Positions 18,066 to 26,903 of a stretch of 64,000 nucleotides of DNA are shown piece by piece. The DNA is from Pseudoalteromonas luteoviolacea. GTDB lineage: Bacteria; Pseudomonadota; Gammaproteobacteria; Enterobacterales; Alteromonadaceae. The DNA is taken from NCBI RefSeq assembly GCF_000814765.1, contig NZ_JWIC01000010.1, forward strand, positions 630,001-694,000. Direction: 5' to 3'. Made by a program: the position numbers and the translations under genes. Below the pieces are notes generated by a model. The model was not told the origin of the DNA and did no database searches. It was given only the letters and a program-made list of their open reading frames with translations. Positions within the stretch are counted from its first letter, which is position 1; the number at the start of each line of letters is the position of its first letter.

Positions 18066-18914
18066 ATGAAGCAAGCTCGGTCATTATTTTTTTTACTCTC
18101 TGTCATCGCCAGCCACGCCCTGTATGGTGCCACAGTGGAACACAAGTTGATTGTATCAATGCACCCTCTTGAGCCTTTTGTCTATATTAAACATGGCAAC
18201 GTCACCTCAGGATTTATCGTTGATATTTACAACCAAATTGCAAGCCGCCTCTCTCATTACCAGCCTGTACAAGTCAGTTCTTTTGCGCGTGGATTAAACA
18301 TATTAAAACAGCCCCCAAAAAGGGTCATGTCACCTTCAGGTAACGTAACTTTATACCACAGAGCACACCTTATCGTCGCTAAAACCCCTGAACGGCTCCC
18401 CGCCTTTAAATGGGTGGGCCCTTTATTATTTGATGGCGCTGTTTTATACAAACGCTCAAACGATAAAAGAGCGTTTAACCAGTTTAGCGATATTCGACGC
18501 CATCAAGCAACTTGTGTATCACAGCGTAAAGTTGCGGACACTGAAATATACAAAAAATATCAGATCCCATTTCATGAAACGGACAGCCAACTTGAAGCCA
18601 TCCAGTTACTACTTCAGCCCAAAAGCCGCTTTGATTGCACCATTATTTCATTGATGAATACCCGAGAAATACTCGCTTCAGCTGGCTATGCTCTCGACGC
18701 CTTGACCCCCATGTCTATTCAGTTATCTCCACATGCCGTATATATGGCCTTTTCCGCTGAGACACCGGATGCAATCGTCACAAAATGGCAATCCGCACTT
18801 GATGCATTGGACTCACAAGGTCTTCGACTCACCTATATTCAACAATACGTCCCTTTTTACACAGAAGAGCTCGAATTGATGTTACGTGATGCAGTGGATA
18901 ATCACAGCCAGTAA
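18066..18914 (+). CDS. Periplasmic solute-binding-like protein (SBP family 3 type)
   Basis: 282 residues with a signal peptide (MKQARSLFFLLSVIASHALYGA). The mature part begins VSMHPLEPFVYIKHGNVTSG FIVDIYNQIA in the style of amino-acid-binding family 3 proteins (x-PPF-x-G-D/V-D-I). Pseudoalteromonas and Shewanella genomes carry many such stand-alone proteins without ABC transporter genes, and none is adjacent here. It could be a sensory or scavenging binding protein. The start is weakly supported (no clear Shine-Dalgarno). Confidence 0.7.
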   Translation: MKQARSLFFLLSVIASHALYGATVEHKLIVSMHPLEPFVYIKHGNVTSGFIVDIYNQIASRLSHYQPVQVSSFARGLNILKQPPKRVMSPSGNVTLYHRAHLIVAKTPERLPAFKWVGPLLFDGAVLYKRSNDKRAFNQFSDIRRHQATCVSQRKVADTEIYKKYQIPFHETDSQLEAIQLLLQPKSRFDCTIISLMNTREILASAGYALDALTPMSIQLSPHAVYMAFSAETPDAIVTKWQSALDALDSQGLRLTYIQQYVPFYTEELELMLRDAVDNHSQ

Positions 18915-19053
18915 CATGTATTACTCAGTGCTTCGATTGTTTCAAACTGACCTGAAATTAATTACAACTAAAACTATTTAGCTTTCTAAATATATAAAAG
19001 TCATGACTATCTCAATACATACCTAACCAAACTAGGAAAAGATATTTACCATA

Positions 19054-19076
19054 CAGCTCAAAAAAGCTGCCTTTTT
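19054..19076 (+). terminator. Weak terminator-like hairpin
   Basis: CAGCT-caaaaa-AGCTG followed by CCTTTTTG, 140 bases after the solute-binding gene. The stem is only 5 bp, so the call is tentative. Confidence 0.3.
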
Positions 19077-19196
19077 GCTTGATTTCATAGCAATTTATAA
19101 CGCAACTTTAATTATCCCCCCCAAAAAGTTACAATACAAAACATTAGAACTCTAACTAAATTGATTCCTGTATATAAAACAGGCATAGAGGGTTAT

Positions 19197-20027
19197 ATGC
19201 AAACTTATGAGGCAACACCATTATTGCCGAATGACAAGCAACATAAATTGCTTGCAATGGAAATCCAGACTCAACATCTTTGTGATAACTCGATACATCA
19301 TATAGAGACCACAGCAACTCAAAACCGTAACACCAAAGTGCTGCTGCAAGTTAAAGAGTCTAACTCACTTGCGTTAATGTCGAATGGATATCAAATTGAG
19401 GCAACGATCCCCAAATTGTATAGTAATGAGGATGCAATTTTTGCTGCTAAGTATTTAGATAATCAGAGAAAAATAGAGAAAAATAGCGATTTATACGATG
19501 AAATCCTTGATCACGTAATCAGTAACACCGATAACTTTGAAACCACAAAGCACAATACCTCAATGGCACGACTAGCAAATCGCTCTGATGCAAGAGGCAT
19601 TGCCAAGCTCTTCGCAAATGATGATACGCTGTATTCGCACTGGCAAGAAGATGAGCCGAAAATTAAAGCGAGTATGCAAGGCGAACATGAATACGTTGTC
19701 ATTGACTACTTGGATAACATAGTTGCTGCAGTTAGCATCAAGCATGACGCCAATACAAAAAGCTGCTTTTTGCAAGATTTGTCCGTTGCCTCTTTTGTTC
19801 AAAATCAAGGTATGGCGACCACTTTAATTGACTTCGTACTTCACCGGCTACTTCGTAATGAAGTAGAAACAATACACTGCCAATGCATCGCAGATGATTA
19901 TGCAATGAATAAAGTGTTAGCGCGCCATGAATTTAATTTTGGTGGACGCCTTGCTAACCAAGTTATTGTTCAAGACCAGCTACACTCAGTAAACATGTGG
20001 TCTAAGAAGTTATCAAAGGAACGTTGA
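19197..20027 (+). CDS. GNAT acetyltransferase with unknown N-terminal region
   Basis: 276 residues from the ATG at 19197, which has GAGGG a few bases upstream; an in-frame TTG at 19161 has no ribosome binding site. The C-terminal ~150 residues look like GNAT: ARLANRSDARGIAKLF, then CFLQDLSVASFVQNQGMATT (acetyl-CoA loop Q-N-Q-G-M-A) and VLARHEFNFGGR. The first ~110 residues are not recognised; they are acidic and polar with no signal peptide. Low local GC and a lone position suggest an accessory gene. The acceptor is unknown. Confidence 0.7.
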   Translation: MQTYEATPLLPNDKQHKLLAMEIQTQHLCDNSIHHIETTATQNRNTKVLLQVKESNSLALMSNGYQIEATIPKLYSNEDAIFAAKYLDNQRKIEKNSDLYDEILDHVISNTDNFETTKHNTSMARLANRSDARGIAKLFANDDTLYSHWQEDEPKIKASMQGEHEYVVIDYLDNIVAAVSIKHDANTKSCFLQDLSVASFVQNQGMATTLIDFVLHRLLRNEVETIHCQCIADDYAMNKVLARHEFNFGGRLANQVIVQDQLHSVNMWSKKLSKER

Positions 20028-20109
20028 TTCGGTTATCTCAATGACAGATAATTTATTTTTAAACTTAGCCAAGCAAAGTAATTTGTAGTCTAATTAATAG
20101 AGTTTCACT

Positions 20110-22062
20110 ATGAAAAAAGACAACACCTCGCTTAATCTCCCCGTTTTTTACAGCGCTTCTGCGATTGTATTGGCGTTGGTGATTTTTGCCGTGATCAGTC
20201 CTTCAACCGCCTCATCACTCTTTTCTGTCACTCAATCAGCCATCACTCAAAATGGCAGTTGGTTTTATGTCTTAACCGTCGCCATCATTTTGGGCCTAGT
20301 CGTATATTTAAGCATGTCGCGTTTTGGCGAAATTAAATTAGGACCCGATCATTCAGATCCCGATTATAGCTTTTCAACTTGGCTAGCTATGTTATTTGCC
20401 GCTGGCATGGGGATAGGTTTGATGTTTTTTGGTGTCGCGGAGCCCGTGATGCATTTTGTCTCACCGCCTTCCGCGGATACAGGCTCAGTTGAAGCCATCA
20501 AAGAAGCCATGCGGATCACTTTTTTCCACTGGGGGTTTCACGCATGGGCTATCTACGCCATTGTGGCGATGATTTTGGCTTATTTTAGTTATCGGCATAA
20601 ACTGCCTCTGACATTGCGCTCAGCGCTTTACCCGATTATTGGCGACAGAATCCATGGCTGGATGGGCCACGCTGTGGATGTTTTTGCCGTTGTCGGTACA
20701 GTATTTGGTGTGGCGACCTCGTTAGGACTAGGTGCAGCACAAGTCAACTCAGGGCTAGCGTACTTGTTCTCTTTTGATGTCTCGGTGCAAAATCAAGTCG
20801 TCATTATGATCACCATTACAGCACTGGCATCCATCTCTGTTGCCACAGGATTGGACAAAGGCATTAAAATTTTATCGCAGACCAATATGATCCTTGCCGT
20901 GGTGCTATTAGCCCTGATTTTCTTTATCGGCCCAAGCGTGTTTTTACTACAAGCGTATGTACAGAATATCGGTGATTATTTATCGGATATTGTGTCTACC
21001 ACGTTCAACTTATTCGCGTATGAGAAAAAAGATTGGATTGGCGGCTGGACTATTTTTTATTGGGGTTGGTGGCTTGCATGGGCACCTTTTGTTGGCCTGT
21101 TCATTGCCCGTATATCAAAAGGCCGTACCATTCGAGAGTTTGTTATTGGCGTTACCTGTATACCGACCGCATTTACTCTACTGTGGATGACTATTTTTGG
21201 TAATTCAGCCCTAGCAATGATTTTTGAGCAAGGCATGACAGGGATCTCAGACATGGTCAGCAACAACTCTGCGGTTGCCCTGTTTGTATTTCTAGAAAAC
21301 TTCCCTCTGTCTGAGTTTTTAATCGGCCTATCTATCATCATGATTGTGGTGTTTTTTGTCACCTCTTGTGATTCAGGTGCCATGGTTATCGACATGCTGT
21401 GCTCAAACGGCAGCAATCACACCCCACTTTGGCAGCGCTTGTTTTGGTCTATCGGTGTAGGGGTAGTCGCCGCAGCACTGAGCTTAGCAGGCGGCCTGGA
21501 TGCGCTACAAACTCTCACCATCGTCAGTGCGCTGCCCTTCTCTGTAGTCCTGCTTGTCGCCTGTTATGGGCTCATTCGTGCACTGCGTATTGACGATGCC
21601 AAGCGCAGCACACACACCATGCCGATGACGTTTGACAACCAAGTCAATGATGAGCAAACCTGGCAAGAAAGCCTCGCGCTGCTTATCGCGACGCCAGCTA
21701 AAGGCAAGGTCGACAAATTTATCTTAAAAGAGGTTAAGCCTGCACTGAAAAAAATCAGGGATGAGTTTGAAAGCAACCAAGTTGAAGCGGAAGTTAAGGT
21801 AAATAACGTCGCTGTTATCCTCACTGTCCATCATGGTGACGAGCACGACTTCATTTATGGTGTGTATAAAAGTGAAGCACTGCAGCCAGATTTTACACAA
21901 AGTGATGTCACAGACAGTGATTCATATTTTCGCGCCGAAGTGTACCTCAGTGAAGGCGGCCAGAACTATGACATCATGGGCTGGTCTGAAAGCGCCATCA
22001 TCAGCGATGTCTTAGCGCAATATCAAAAGCACCTTCACTTTTTAAATGTGCTGCGCGAGTAG
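20110..22062 (+). CDS. BCCT-family betaine/choline/carnitine transporter
   Basis: 650 residues with ~12 membrane segments in the first ~500. The family motif AAGMGIGLMFFGVAEPVMHF is at ~96-115. HWGFHAWAIYAI and the later WTIFYWGWWLAWAPFVGLFIARIS block carry the Trp/Tyr residues that bind trimethylammonium substrates. A ~150-residue cytosolic C-terminal extension ends SAIISDVLAQYQKHLHFL, like the long C-tails of BetT-type choline transporters. Expected role: Na+- or H+-driven uptake of choline or glycine betaine for osmoprotection. No bet genes are nearby. It is convergent with a MarR gene six bases away. Confidence 0.92.
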   Translation: MKKDNTSLNLPVFYSASAIVLALVIFAVISPSTASSLFSVTQSAITQNGSWFYVLTVAIILGLVVYLSMSRFGEIKLGPDHSDPDYSFSTWLAMLFAAGMGIGLMFFGVAEPVMHFVSPPSADTGSVEAIKEAMRITFFHWGFHAWAIYAIVAMILAYFSYRHKLPLTLRSALYPIIGDRIHGWMGHAVDVFAVVGTVFGVATSLGLGAAQVNSGLAYLFSFDVSVQNQVVIMITITALASISVATGLDKGIKILSQTNMILAVVLLALIFFIGPSVFLLQAYVQNIGDYLSDIVSTTFNLFAYEKKDWIGGWTIFYWGWWLAWAPFVGLFIARISKGRTIREFVIGVTCIPTAFTLLWMTIFGNSALAMIFEQGMTGISDMVSNNSAVALFVFLENFPLSEFLIGLSIIMIVVFFVTSCDSGAMVIDMLCSNGSNHTPLWQRLFWSIGVGVVAAALSLAGGLDALQTLTIVSALPFSVVLLVACYGLIRALRIDDAKRSTHTMPMTFDNQVNDEQTWQESLALLIATPAKGKVDKFILKEVKPALKKIRDEFESNQVEAEVKVNNVAVILTVHHGDEHDFIYGVYKSEALQPDFTQSDVTDSDSYFRAEVYLSEGGQNYDIMGWSESAIISDVLAQYQKHLHFLNVLRE

Positions 22063-22067
22063 CACAG

Positions 22068-22553
22068 CTACTTTCCCGATTCGGTTTGGTTCATCGGTGC
22101 TATCTCCAGCACCGGTGCCGCATCGAGTTCATTTGCATCCATCATGGTGGCGATCCGCTGCATAGACGAGAGCAACAAAGATTGTTCCCATTCCTCTAAC
22201 TCACAAAAGTTTTGTATAAAATGCTCTTGCAACGGCTGAGGTGCATCTATCAGCAAATGCTTACCTTCAGGAGACAAAAACAAACTCACGCGACGCTTAT
22301 CTTGCGCACTGCGCACCCGCTCTACTAAACCTCGACTCTCCAAACGATCAAGTATGTTAGTCACTGTCGCGGCACTTAAATTAACATGCTTAGCGATTTG
22401 GCTCGCCGTGACGCCTTTTACGCGCGCAATTTCTTGCATGATCAACAGTTGAGGTCCAGTCAGCCCCGATGACTTATTAAGTTGCTTTGAGTGCAAGTCA
22501 ATCGCGCGGATCACCTTTCGAATTGAGACTAATAGTTCTTCGTACTTTTCCAT
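22068..22553 (-). CDS. MarR-family transcriptional regulator
   Basis: 161 residues with a winged helix-turn-helix of MarR type: ITGPQLL-like SSGLTGPQLLIMQEIA (~28-43), ASQIAKHVNLSAATVTNILD (recognition region) and the wing VRSAQDKRRVSLFLS. It resembles MarR regulators found beside BCCT or ectoine/betaine genes in marine bacteria, and it is convergent with the BCCT gene here, so a link to osmolyte control is plausible but not shown. Confidence 0.88.
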   Translation of the reverse strand: MEKYEELLVSIRKVIRAIDLHSKQLNKSSGLTGPQLLIMQEIARVKGVTASQIAKHVNLSAATVTNILDRLESRGLVERVRSAQDKRRVSLFLSPEGKHLLIDAPQPLQEHFIQNFCELEEWEQSLLLSSMQRIATMMDANELDAAPVLEIAPMNQTESGK

Positions 22554-22715
22554 TTATTAGCGCTACCGAATAATACCAAGGTGGTCAGTATAATCCGATA
22601 AAAGACAGTGAACCACCAGAAATCATAGCCTGTATTCACGGTATTAGAAGCACTATGTCAGCAAAGCCTTGTTTCGCAGCAATCGAGAGCGCGTTTGCAT
22701 CGTGCCAGCACTGAG

Positions 22716-23357
22716 TTAATAACCGGCCGTAAAGACCTTACCCACATACGATGCTGATTCAGCTTCATCTACAAGCGCAATTGCAAAGTCTTGCCACGAA
22801 ATATGTGACTTACCTGTATTATCTACCAACAATTCGCCTTCACTCACTCTAAACTGCCCAGTTCGCTCTCCATCACCTATCAGTGCTGACGGGCTTGCAT
22901 AGCTCCAATTTTGATTACTATGCGCTTTACAATGTTGGTATTGTTCAAAACACGCTTGAGCAATGGCTTTCCAAGCCAGAGGCACCAGCGAAGTATCATC
23001 TAACACCAAACCACCGTTCGAGCTAGGCACCGTTAAACAAGCCGCACCACCAACGAGCAATAAACGTGTGTGTGTTTCATGTAGGCCAGTTAGCAATGAT
23101 TCAGCAATATCGACAAGTTGCTTTTCCTGCCCGGCTGTTGGTCTCGTTGCACTGATCACCAAATCTTGCGCTTTGCTCAAGCGGATCACATCTTGTACAT
23201 TATTCACATCGCCCACTTGTGCGTGCGCTTGGGCCGGTAGCTGGGACACTTTGCGCAGGTCTCGTGTCACTGCCGTCACTTGATGTCCGCGTGAAATTGC
23301 CTCATTTACGACGGCCTGACCGATATTACCTGTTGCGCCAAATACGGTGATACGCAT
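22716..23357 (-). CDS. NAD(P)-binding NmrA/SDR-like protein
   Basis: 213 residues. An N-terminal Rossmann motif, MRITVFGATGNIGQAVV, is followed by RGHQVTAVTRD, typical of atypical short-chain dehydrogenases of the NmrA/YwnB group. The classical Tyr-x-x-x-Lys catalytic pair is not evident, as usual in this group, so it may be a redox sensor or reductase. GGAG precedes the ATG. It is divergent from the arylamine N-acetyltransferase gene across 185 bases holding paired 14-bp inverted sites. Confidence 0.85.
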   Translation of the reverse strand: MRITVFGATGNIGQAVVNEAISRGHQVTAVTRDLRKVSQLPAQAHAQVGDVNNVQDVIRLSKAQDLVISATRPTAGQEKQLVDIAESLLTGLHETHTRLLLVGGAACLTVPSSNGGLVLDDTSLVPLAWKAIAQACFEQYQHCKAHSNQNWSYASPSALIGDGERTGQFRVSEGELLVDNTGKSHISWQDFAIALVDEAESASYVGKVFTAGY

Positions 23358-23427
23358 GTACTTCTCCTTTCAATCTATGTGCTTAAGAAACACCTCCACT
23401 TTAAAAGTATTTTCAATCGCTGGAATT

Positions 23428-23481
23428 AACCTAGGTTTATTTCTGTAAAAAATAAAAATGAGAAAGGAATAAACCTAGGTT
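23428..23481. promoter_or_regulatory. Paired operator-like palindromes between the NmrA-like and nat genes
   Basis: AACCTAGGTTTATT (23428-23441) and its exact reverse complement AATAAACCTAGGTT (23468-23481). Each contains the 10-bp palindrome AACCTAGGTT, and the palindrome centres are 44 bp apart (about four helical turns). They lie in the divergent promoter region and are likely binding sites of a dimeric regulator. Confidence 0.65.
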
Positions 23482-23542
23482 CATTACAACCTGTCCGTTC
23501 ACGATTAAGCTGGGCACTCAATGAAAACGAGGAGTAAACACC

Positions 23543-24352
23543 ATGACTGACATGCAAATCGTAGACGACTATTTGGCTGACTTAGCGCTTACTGAGCATC
23601 CACTTGACGCAGATTTTTTAGCGCAGCTGCAAAGCCGCCATGTTGCTAAGCATACATTCAACAGTGTATCTGCTGTATTAAAACATCCCATGCCTTTAGA
23701 GGTCGACCACCTGTTCACTAAAATCATCCAAAAGCAATTTGGTGGGTATTGTTTCGAACATAACAAGCTGGTTTTTAACGTACTGAACAGTTTGGGCTTT
23801 GAAGTGAAGCGACTGCTCGCCAAAGTTGTCTATAACCGAGATATAGAAGTCCCCAGAACCCACAGAGCAACGCTAGTCACGTATAAAGGTACACGGTATT
23901 TACTCGATGTTGGCTTTGGGCCGCAAGGTGCCATATACCCTCTTAAACTCGAGTTAAATAAGCCACAGCAACAGGGACACATGACCTATCGTATCAGTCA
24001 AAATCAAGCACAAGAGTACTGCTTTGATGTTTTAAAAAATGGGGAATATTTCACACTCTACACTTTTGATCTTAACCACTACAGCGAAGCAGACTGTGAA
24101 CTCAGTCACTTTTACTCTCACAAGCACCCCAATGCTGCTTTTGTAAATAACTTGGTTGTCAGTAAAAAAACGCTTGATGAAACACATTCTCTGAGAAATG
24201 GTGAGTATCACCATATTAAAGCCAACCACACTGACATCACCGAAATTGAGAACATCGAGCAGCTCCATCAGCTACTTACTGGCTTGTTTTCGCTCAATAT
24301 TGATGAGGCAATCTCCGCCTATTTGTTTAGCAAGTTTGTAAAACCCGCATAA
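23543..24352 (+). CDS. Arylamine N-acetyltransferase
   Basis: 269 residues, the usual NAT length. The catalytic triad is visible: Cys in FGGYCFEHNKL (~71), His in RTHRATLV (~110) and Asp in YLLDVGFGPQG (~125). The family transfers acetyl from acetyl-CoA to arylamines or hydrazines and has roles in detoxification or secondary metabolism. GGAG precedes the ATG. The EamA transporter and Crp/Fnr regulator genes follow closely on the same strand, suggesting an operon. The upstream paired palindromes probably control it. Confidence 0.9.
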   Translation: MTDMQIVDDYLADLALTEHPLDADFLAQLQSRHVAKHTFNSVSAVLKHPMPLEVDHLFTKIIQKQFGGYCFEHNKLVFNVLNSLGFEVKRLLAKVVYNRDIEVPRTHRATLVTYKGTRYLLDVGFGPQGAIYPLKLELNKPQQQGHMTYRISQNQAQEYCFDVLKNGEYFTLYTFDLNHYSEADCELSHFYSHKHPNAAFVNNLVVSKKTLDETHSLRNGEYHHIKANHTDITEIENIEQLHQLLTGLFSLNIDEAISAYLFSKFVKPA

Positions 24353-24383
24353 TTAAGTTGATCCCTTAATCGAGGTGAAAATT

Positions 24384-25250
24384 ATGAATCACGCGATAGC
24401 TCAGCCCATACTCCTGCTTGTATGGGTCGGCTTACTCTCCTCATCGTTTGTGGTGTCTGGCAAAATACTGCCTTACGCAAGTCCAATTGCAGCGACTTGC
24501 CTACGCTTTATCCTGACAAGCCTTTGCCTTGCGCCACTTGTTTGGCGCTCCTGCAATATCAAACTAACCGCAAAGCAAATCGGACAATATGCTCTGATCA
24601 GTGGGTTTTTAGTGCTGTTTTTTGTCGGCTTATTTGAATCTTTAAAAACTATTACCGCAGAAAAAACGGCGGTCATCTATACCTTACTGCCACTCATTAG
24701 TGTGTTTTTGAGTTTTATGTTTATGGGCATTAAAACCCGTGCCAGCCAATTATTCGGTTTTTTGGTTGGTACAGCCAGCGCGGTTTGGATGCTCATACAG
24801 GGACAGAGTAACTTACTGATACTAGACGATTGGCAATATGGAGACAGTGTATTTTTAATTGCCTGCTTTTGCCTTGCTATGCATGTCGTGTTGATAAAAA
24901 AGTGGGCAACCACACAGTCAGCCCTGATCAGCACATTTTATATTGCACTCCTTGGTAGCCTGCTGCTTTTACCCATTATGCTGTTTTATGATGACCTTGC
25001 ACGCTTCGCTTGGCAGAATCAGACATTTTGGATATGGATCATCTACTTAACCCTGTTTACCACATTGGGTACCTTCTTCTTACAGCAACACTTATTAAAA
25101 AAAGTGAGCCCAAATGCTTTTTTAGCCATGACTTATTTGGTACCCGCATTTGTACTCTTTTTTCAAGGTGATTTATCCCAGATTTTACTTAATATGCCCG
25201 CTTTATTAATTGCATTTTTTGCACTTTACTTGATAACGCGAGCACCCTAA
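24384..25250 (+). CDS. DMT-superfamily (EamA) transporter
   Basis: 288 residues from the ATG at 24384 (GAGGTG upstream; a GTG at 24375 is less likely because it lies within the ribosome binding site). About ten hydrophobic segments form two EamA repeats (~5-135 and ~150-285); the first helix is PILLLVWVGLLSSSFVVSGK and an internal block is EKTAVIYTLLPLISVFLSF. Members export amino acids, metabolites or drugs; the substrate is unknown. It starts 31 bases after the arylamine N-acetyltransferase gene and 37 bases before the Crp-type gene. Confidence 0.88.
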   Translation: MNHAIAQPILLLVWVGLLSSSFVVSGKILPYASPIAATCLRFILTSLCLAPLVWRSCNIKLTAKQIGQYALISGFLVLFFVGLFESLKTITAEKTAVIYTLLPLISVFLSFMFMGIKTRASQLFGFLVGTASAVWMLIQGQSNLLILDDWQYGDSVFLIACFCLAMHVVLIKKWATTQSALISTFYIALLGSLLLLPIMLFYDDLARFAWQNQTFWIWIIYLTLFTTLGTFFLQQHLLKKVSPNAFLAMTYLVPAFVLFFQGDLSQILLNMPALLIAFFALYLITRAP

Positions 25251-25287
25251 CATGTTCCGATAAAGTCGTATCATCAAGGAATGTCGT

Positions 25288-25881
25288 TTGAACATACAAC
25301 ACAAGCTCGCGGATTTTGTCTCTTTTTTCAGTGCCGACGGAAAACCCCTTTGCGCTGAAGATTTTCAAAAATTTGGTCTACAGGGCAAGCTCAAACACTA
25401 TCCAAAAAACGCTTTACTGATGAGCCAAGGCAGCCCTGCACCTAACTTATTTTTTATCACCCAAGGGGATGTACGCTACTTTAATGTCTCTGCTGAAGGA
25501 AAAGAGTTTACCCAAGCCTTTGCCAGCGCGCCTTGTATCGCCGGTTCTACCCGTGCCATGACACAAAATACGCCCGCATTATTTAGCATTGAAGTCTTAG
25601 ATGATGTGATCTGTTTAGAATTTGAATGGCATACCTTCTTTAATACCATGAAACAACACCCCGGCTTTTTAGAAGCTTACACCCAATTACTGGAAAGTTT
25701 ATTTATCAAAAAAGAAGAGCGAGAATATGCCTTTGTTCATCATAGTGCAGAGCAAAGATATCTGAATTTTATAGACCGCAACCCGGAGCTCAGTGAACGC
25801 GTGCCGCTGAAGATGGTGGCATCGCATATTGGTATTACACCCATTGCGCTGAGTCGTATCCGTAGGAAGTTGGCATTGTAA
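25288..25881 (+). CDS. Crp/Fnr-family transcriptional regulator
   Basis: 197 residues starting at a TTG. AAGGA (25276-25280) is correctly spaced for it, and the ATG overlapping that site is out of frame. A cyclic-nucleotide-binding-like beta-roll occupies ~20-120 (PKNALLMSQGSPAPNLFFI TQGDV). The C-terminal helix-turn-helix (VASHIGITPIALSRIRRKL, ~175-195) is at the very end, as in small Crp-type regulators. No Fnr iron-sulfur cysteine cluster is visible. It is last in the NAT-EamA cluster and may be its autoregulator. Confidence 0.85.
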   Translation: MNIQHKLADFVSFFSADGKPLCAEDFQKFGLQGKLKHYPKNALLMSQGSPAPNLFFITQGDVRYFNVSAEGKEFTQAFASAPCIAGSTRAMTQNTPALFSIEVLDDVICLEFEWHTFFNTMKQHPGFLEAYTQLLESLFIKKEEREYAFVHHSAEQRYLNFIDRNPELSERVPLKMVASHIGITPIALSRIRRKLAL

Positions 25882-26029
25882 AAGCCGACATAAAATAGTC
25901 ACGAAGACTCAAATCATGATTCTCAGTATGAAACTTATTCATTTTTGAATAAATAATTCCCCCCTGATCATTACAATTTGTTTTCACTAAGGTACTCTGA
26001 ACAACCGCTAAACAAATGGAATGAGGACC

Positions 26030-26860
26030 ATGAGTTATATCTTAACAACACAATGTAGTGATGAAATTGGATTGATCGCCAAAGTAACCAGCTTATGTCA
26101 CGAACATCAATTAAATATCGTCCGTAACAATGAGTTTGTAGATAGAGAAGGTAAGCGCTTTTTTATGCGAACCGAATTAACCGGTACACCAACCGAGCAA
26201 TTTATTGCTCAGTTACGGGCTAATTTACCAGGTGATGCGCAGGTAAAATTACACAACCCTAAAAAGGTAAAAGTCGTATTACTCGCCACAAAAGAAGCAC
26301 ATTGTCTGGGCGGTGTGTTACTAAAGCAATTTGAAAATGCGCTTAATATTGAGGTACTGGCCGTGATTGCAAATTATCGCAATTTAGAACCTTTAGCAAA
26401 CGCGTTTGATGTACCTTTTCATCATATATCTCATGAAGGCTTGAGCCGTGCAGAGCACGATGTACAAGTTGGAGACTTAATTGCCAGTTACAATCCAGAC
26501 TTAGTTGGCCTCGCAAAATATATGCGTATTTTAAGTCCAGAGTTTGTTGCCCGATTTGAAGGTAAGATCATCAATATTCATCATTCATTTTTGCCCGCAT
26601 TCATCGGCGCAAAGCCTTACCACCAAGCATTTGAGCGCGGCGTGAAAATCATTGGTGCAACTGCCCACTTCGTCAATAACGAATTAGATGAAGGGCCCAT
26701 CATTGTGCAAGATGTCACGCAAATTACACATGCAGATAATGCTGAGGCAATGGCCAAAATAGGCAGGGATATTGAAAAAACCGTTTTTTGCAAAGCGCTG
26801 CAACTGGCTTCAGAACACAAACTGTTTATTAATGGTAATAAAACCGTGGTATTTAAATAA
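26030..26860 (+). CDS. purU: Formyltetrahydrofolate deformylase
   Basis: 276 residues from the ATG at 26030 (GAGGA just upstream); an in-frame ATG at 26021 is the alternative. The N-terminal ACT domain (~1-80, LTTQCSDEIGLIAKVTSLC) is followed by a formyltransferase domain with NIHHSFLPAFIGAKPYHQA (~185-203) and the catalytic Asp region ELDEGPIIVQDV. It hydrolyses 10-formyl-THF to formate and THF, balancing the one-carbon pool. Single gene, convergent with the response-regulator gene. Confidence 0.94.
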   Translation: MSYILTTQCSDEIGLIAKVTSLCHEHQLNIVRNNEFVDREGKRFFMRTELTGTPTEQFIAQLRANLPGDAQVKLHNPKKVKVVLLATKEAHCLGGVLLKQFENALNIEVLAVIANYRNLEPLANAFDVPFHHISHEGLSRAEHDVQVGDLIASYNPDLVGLAKYMRILSPEFVARFEGKIINIHHSFLPAFIGAKPYHQAFERGVKIIGATAHFVNNELDEGPIIVQDVTQITHADNAEAMAKIGRDIEKTVFCKALQLASEHKLFINGNKTVVFK

Positions 26861-26883
26861 TGCGCGCAAATAAATAAGGTGCA

Positions 26884-26903
26884 AAAGTAGCTTAAGCTAC
26901 TTT
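26884..26903 (-). terminator. Palindrome at the end of the crbR-like gene
   Basis: AAAGTAGCTTAAGCTACTTT is a perfect 20-base palindrome overlapping the stop codon of the response-regulator gene. It could end that transcript and the convergent purU transcript. The T-run is short. Confidence 0.5.

Noticed and set aside
25986..25993. ACTAAGGT upstream of purU as another CrbR site
   Set aside because: Only the 8-base core matches and the flanks differ. An 8-mer is expected about twice by chance in this window on both strands.
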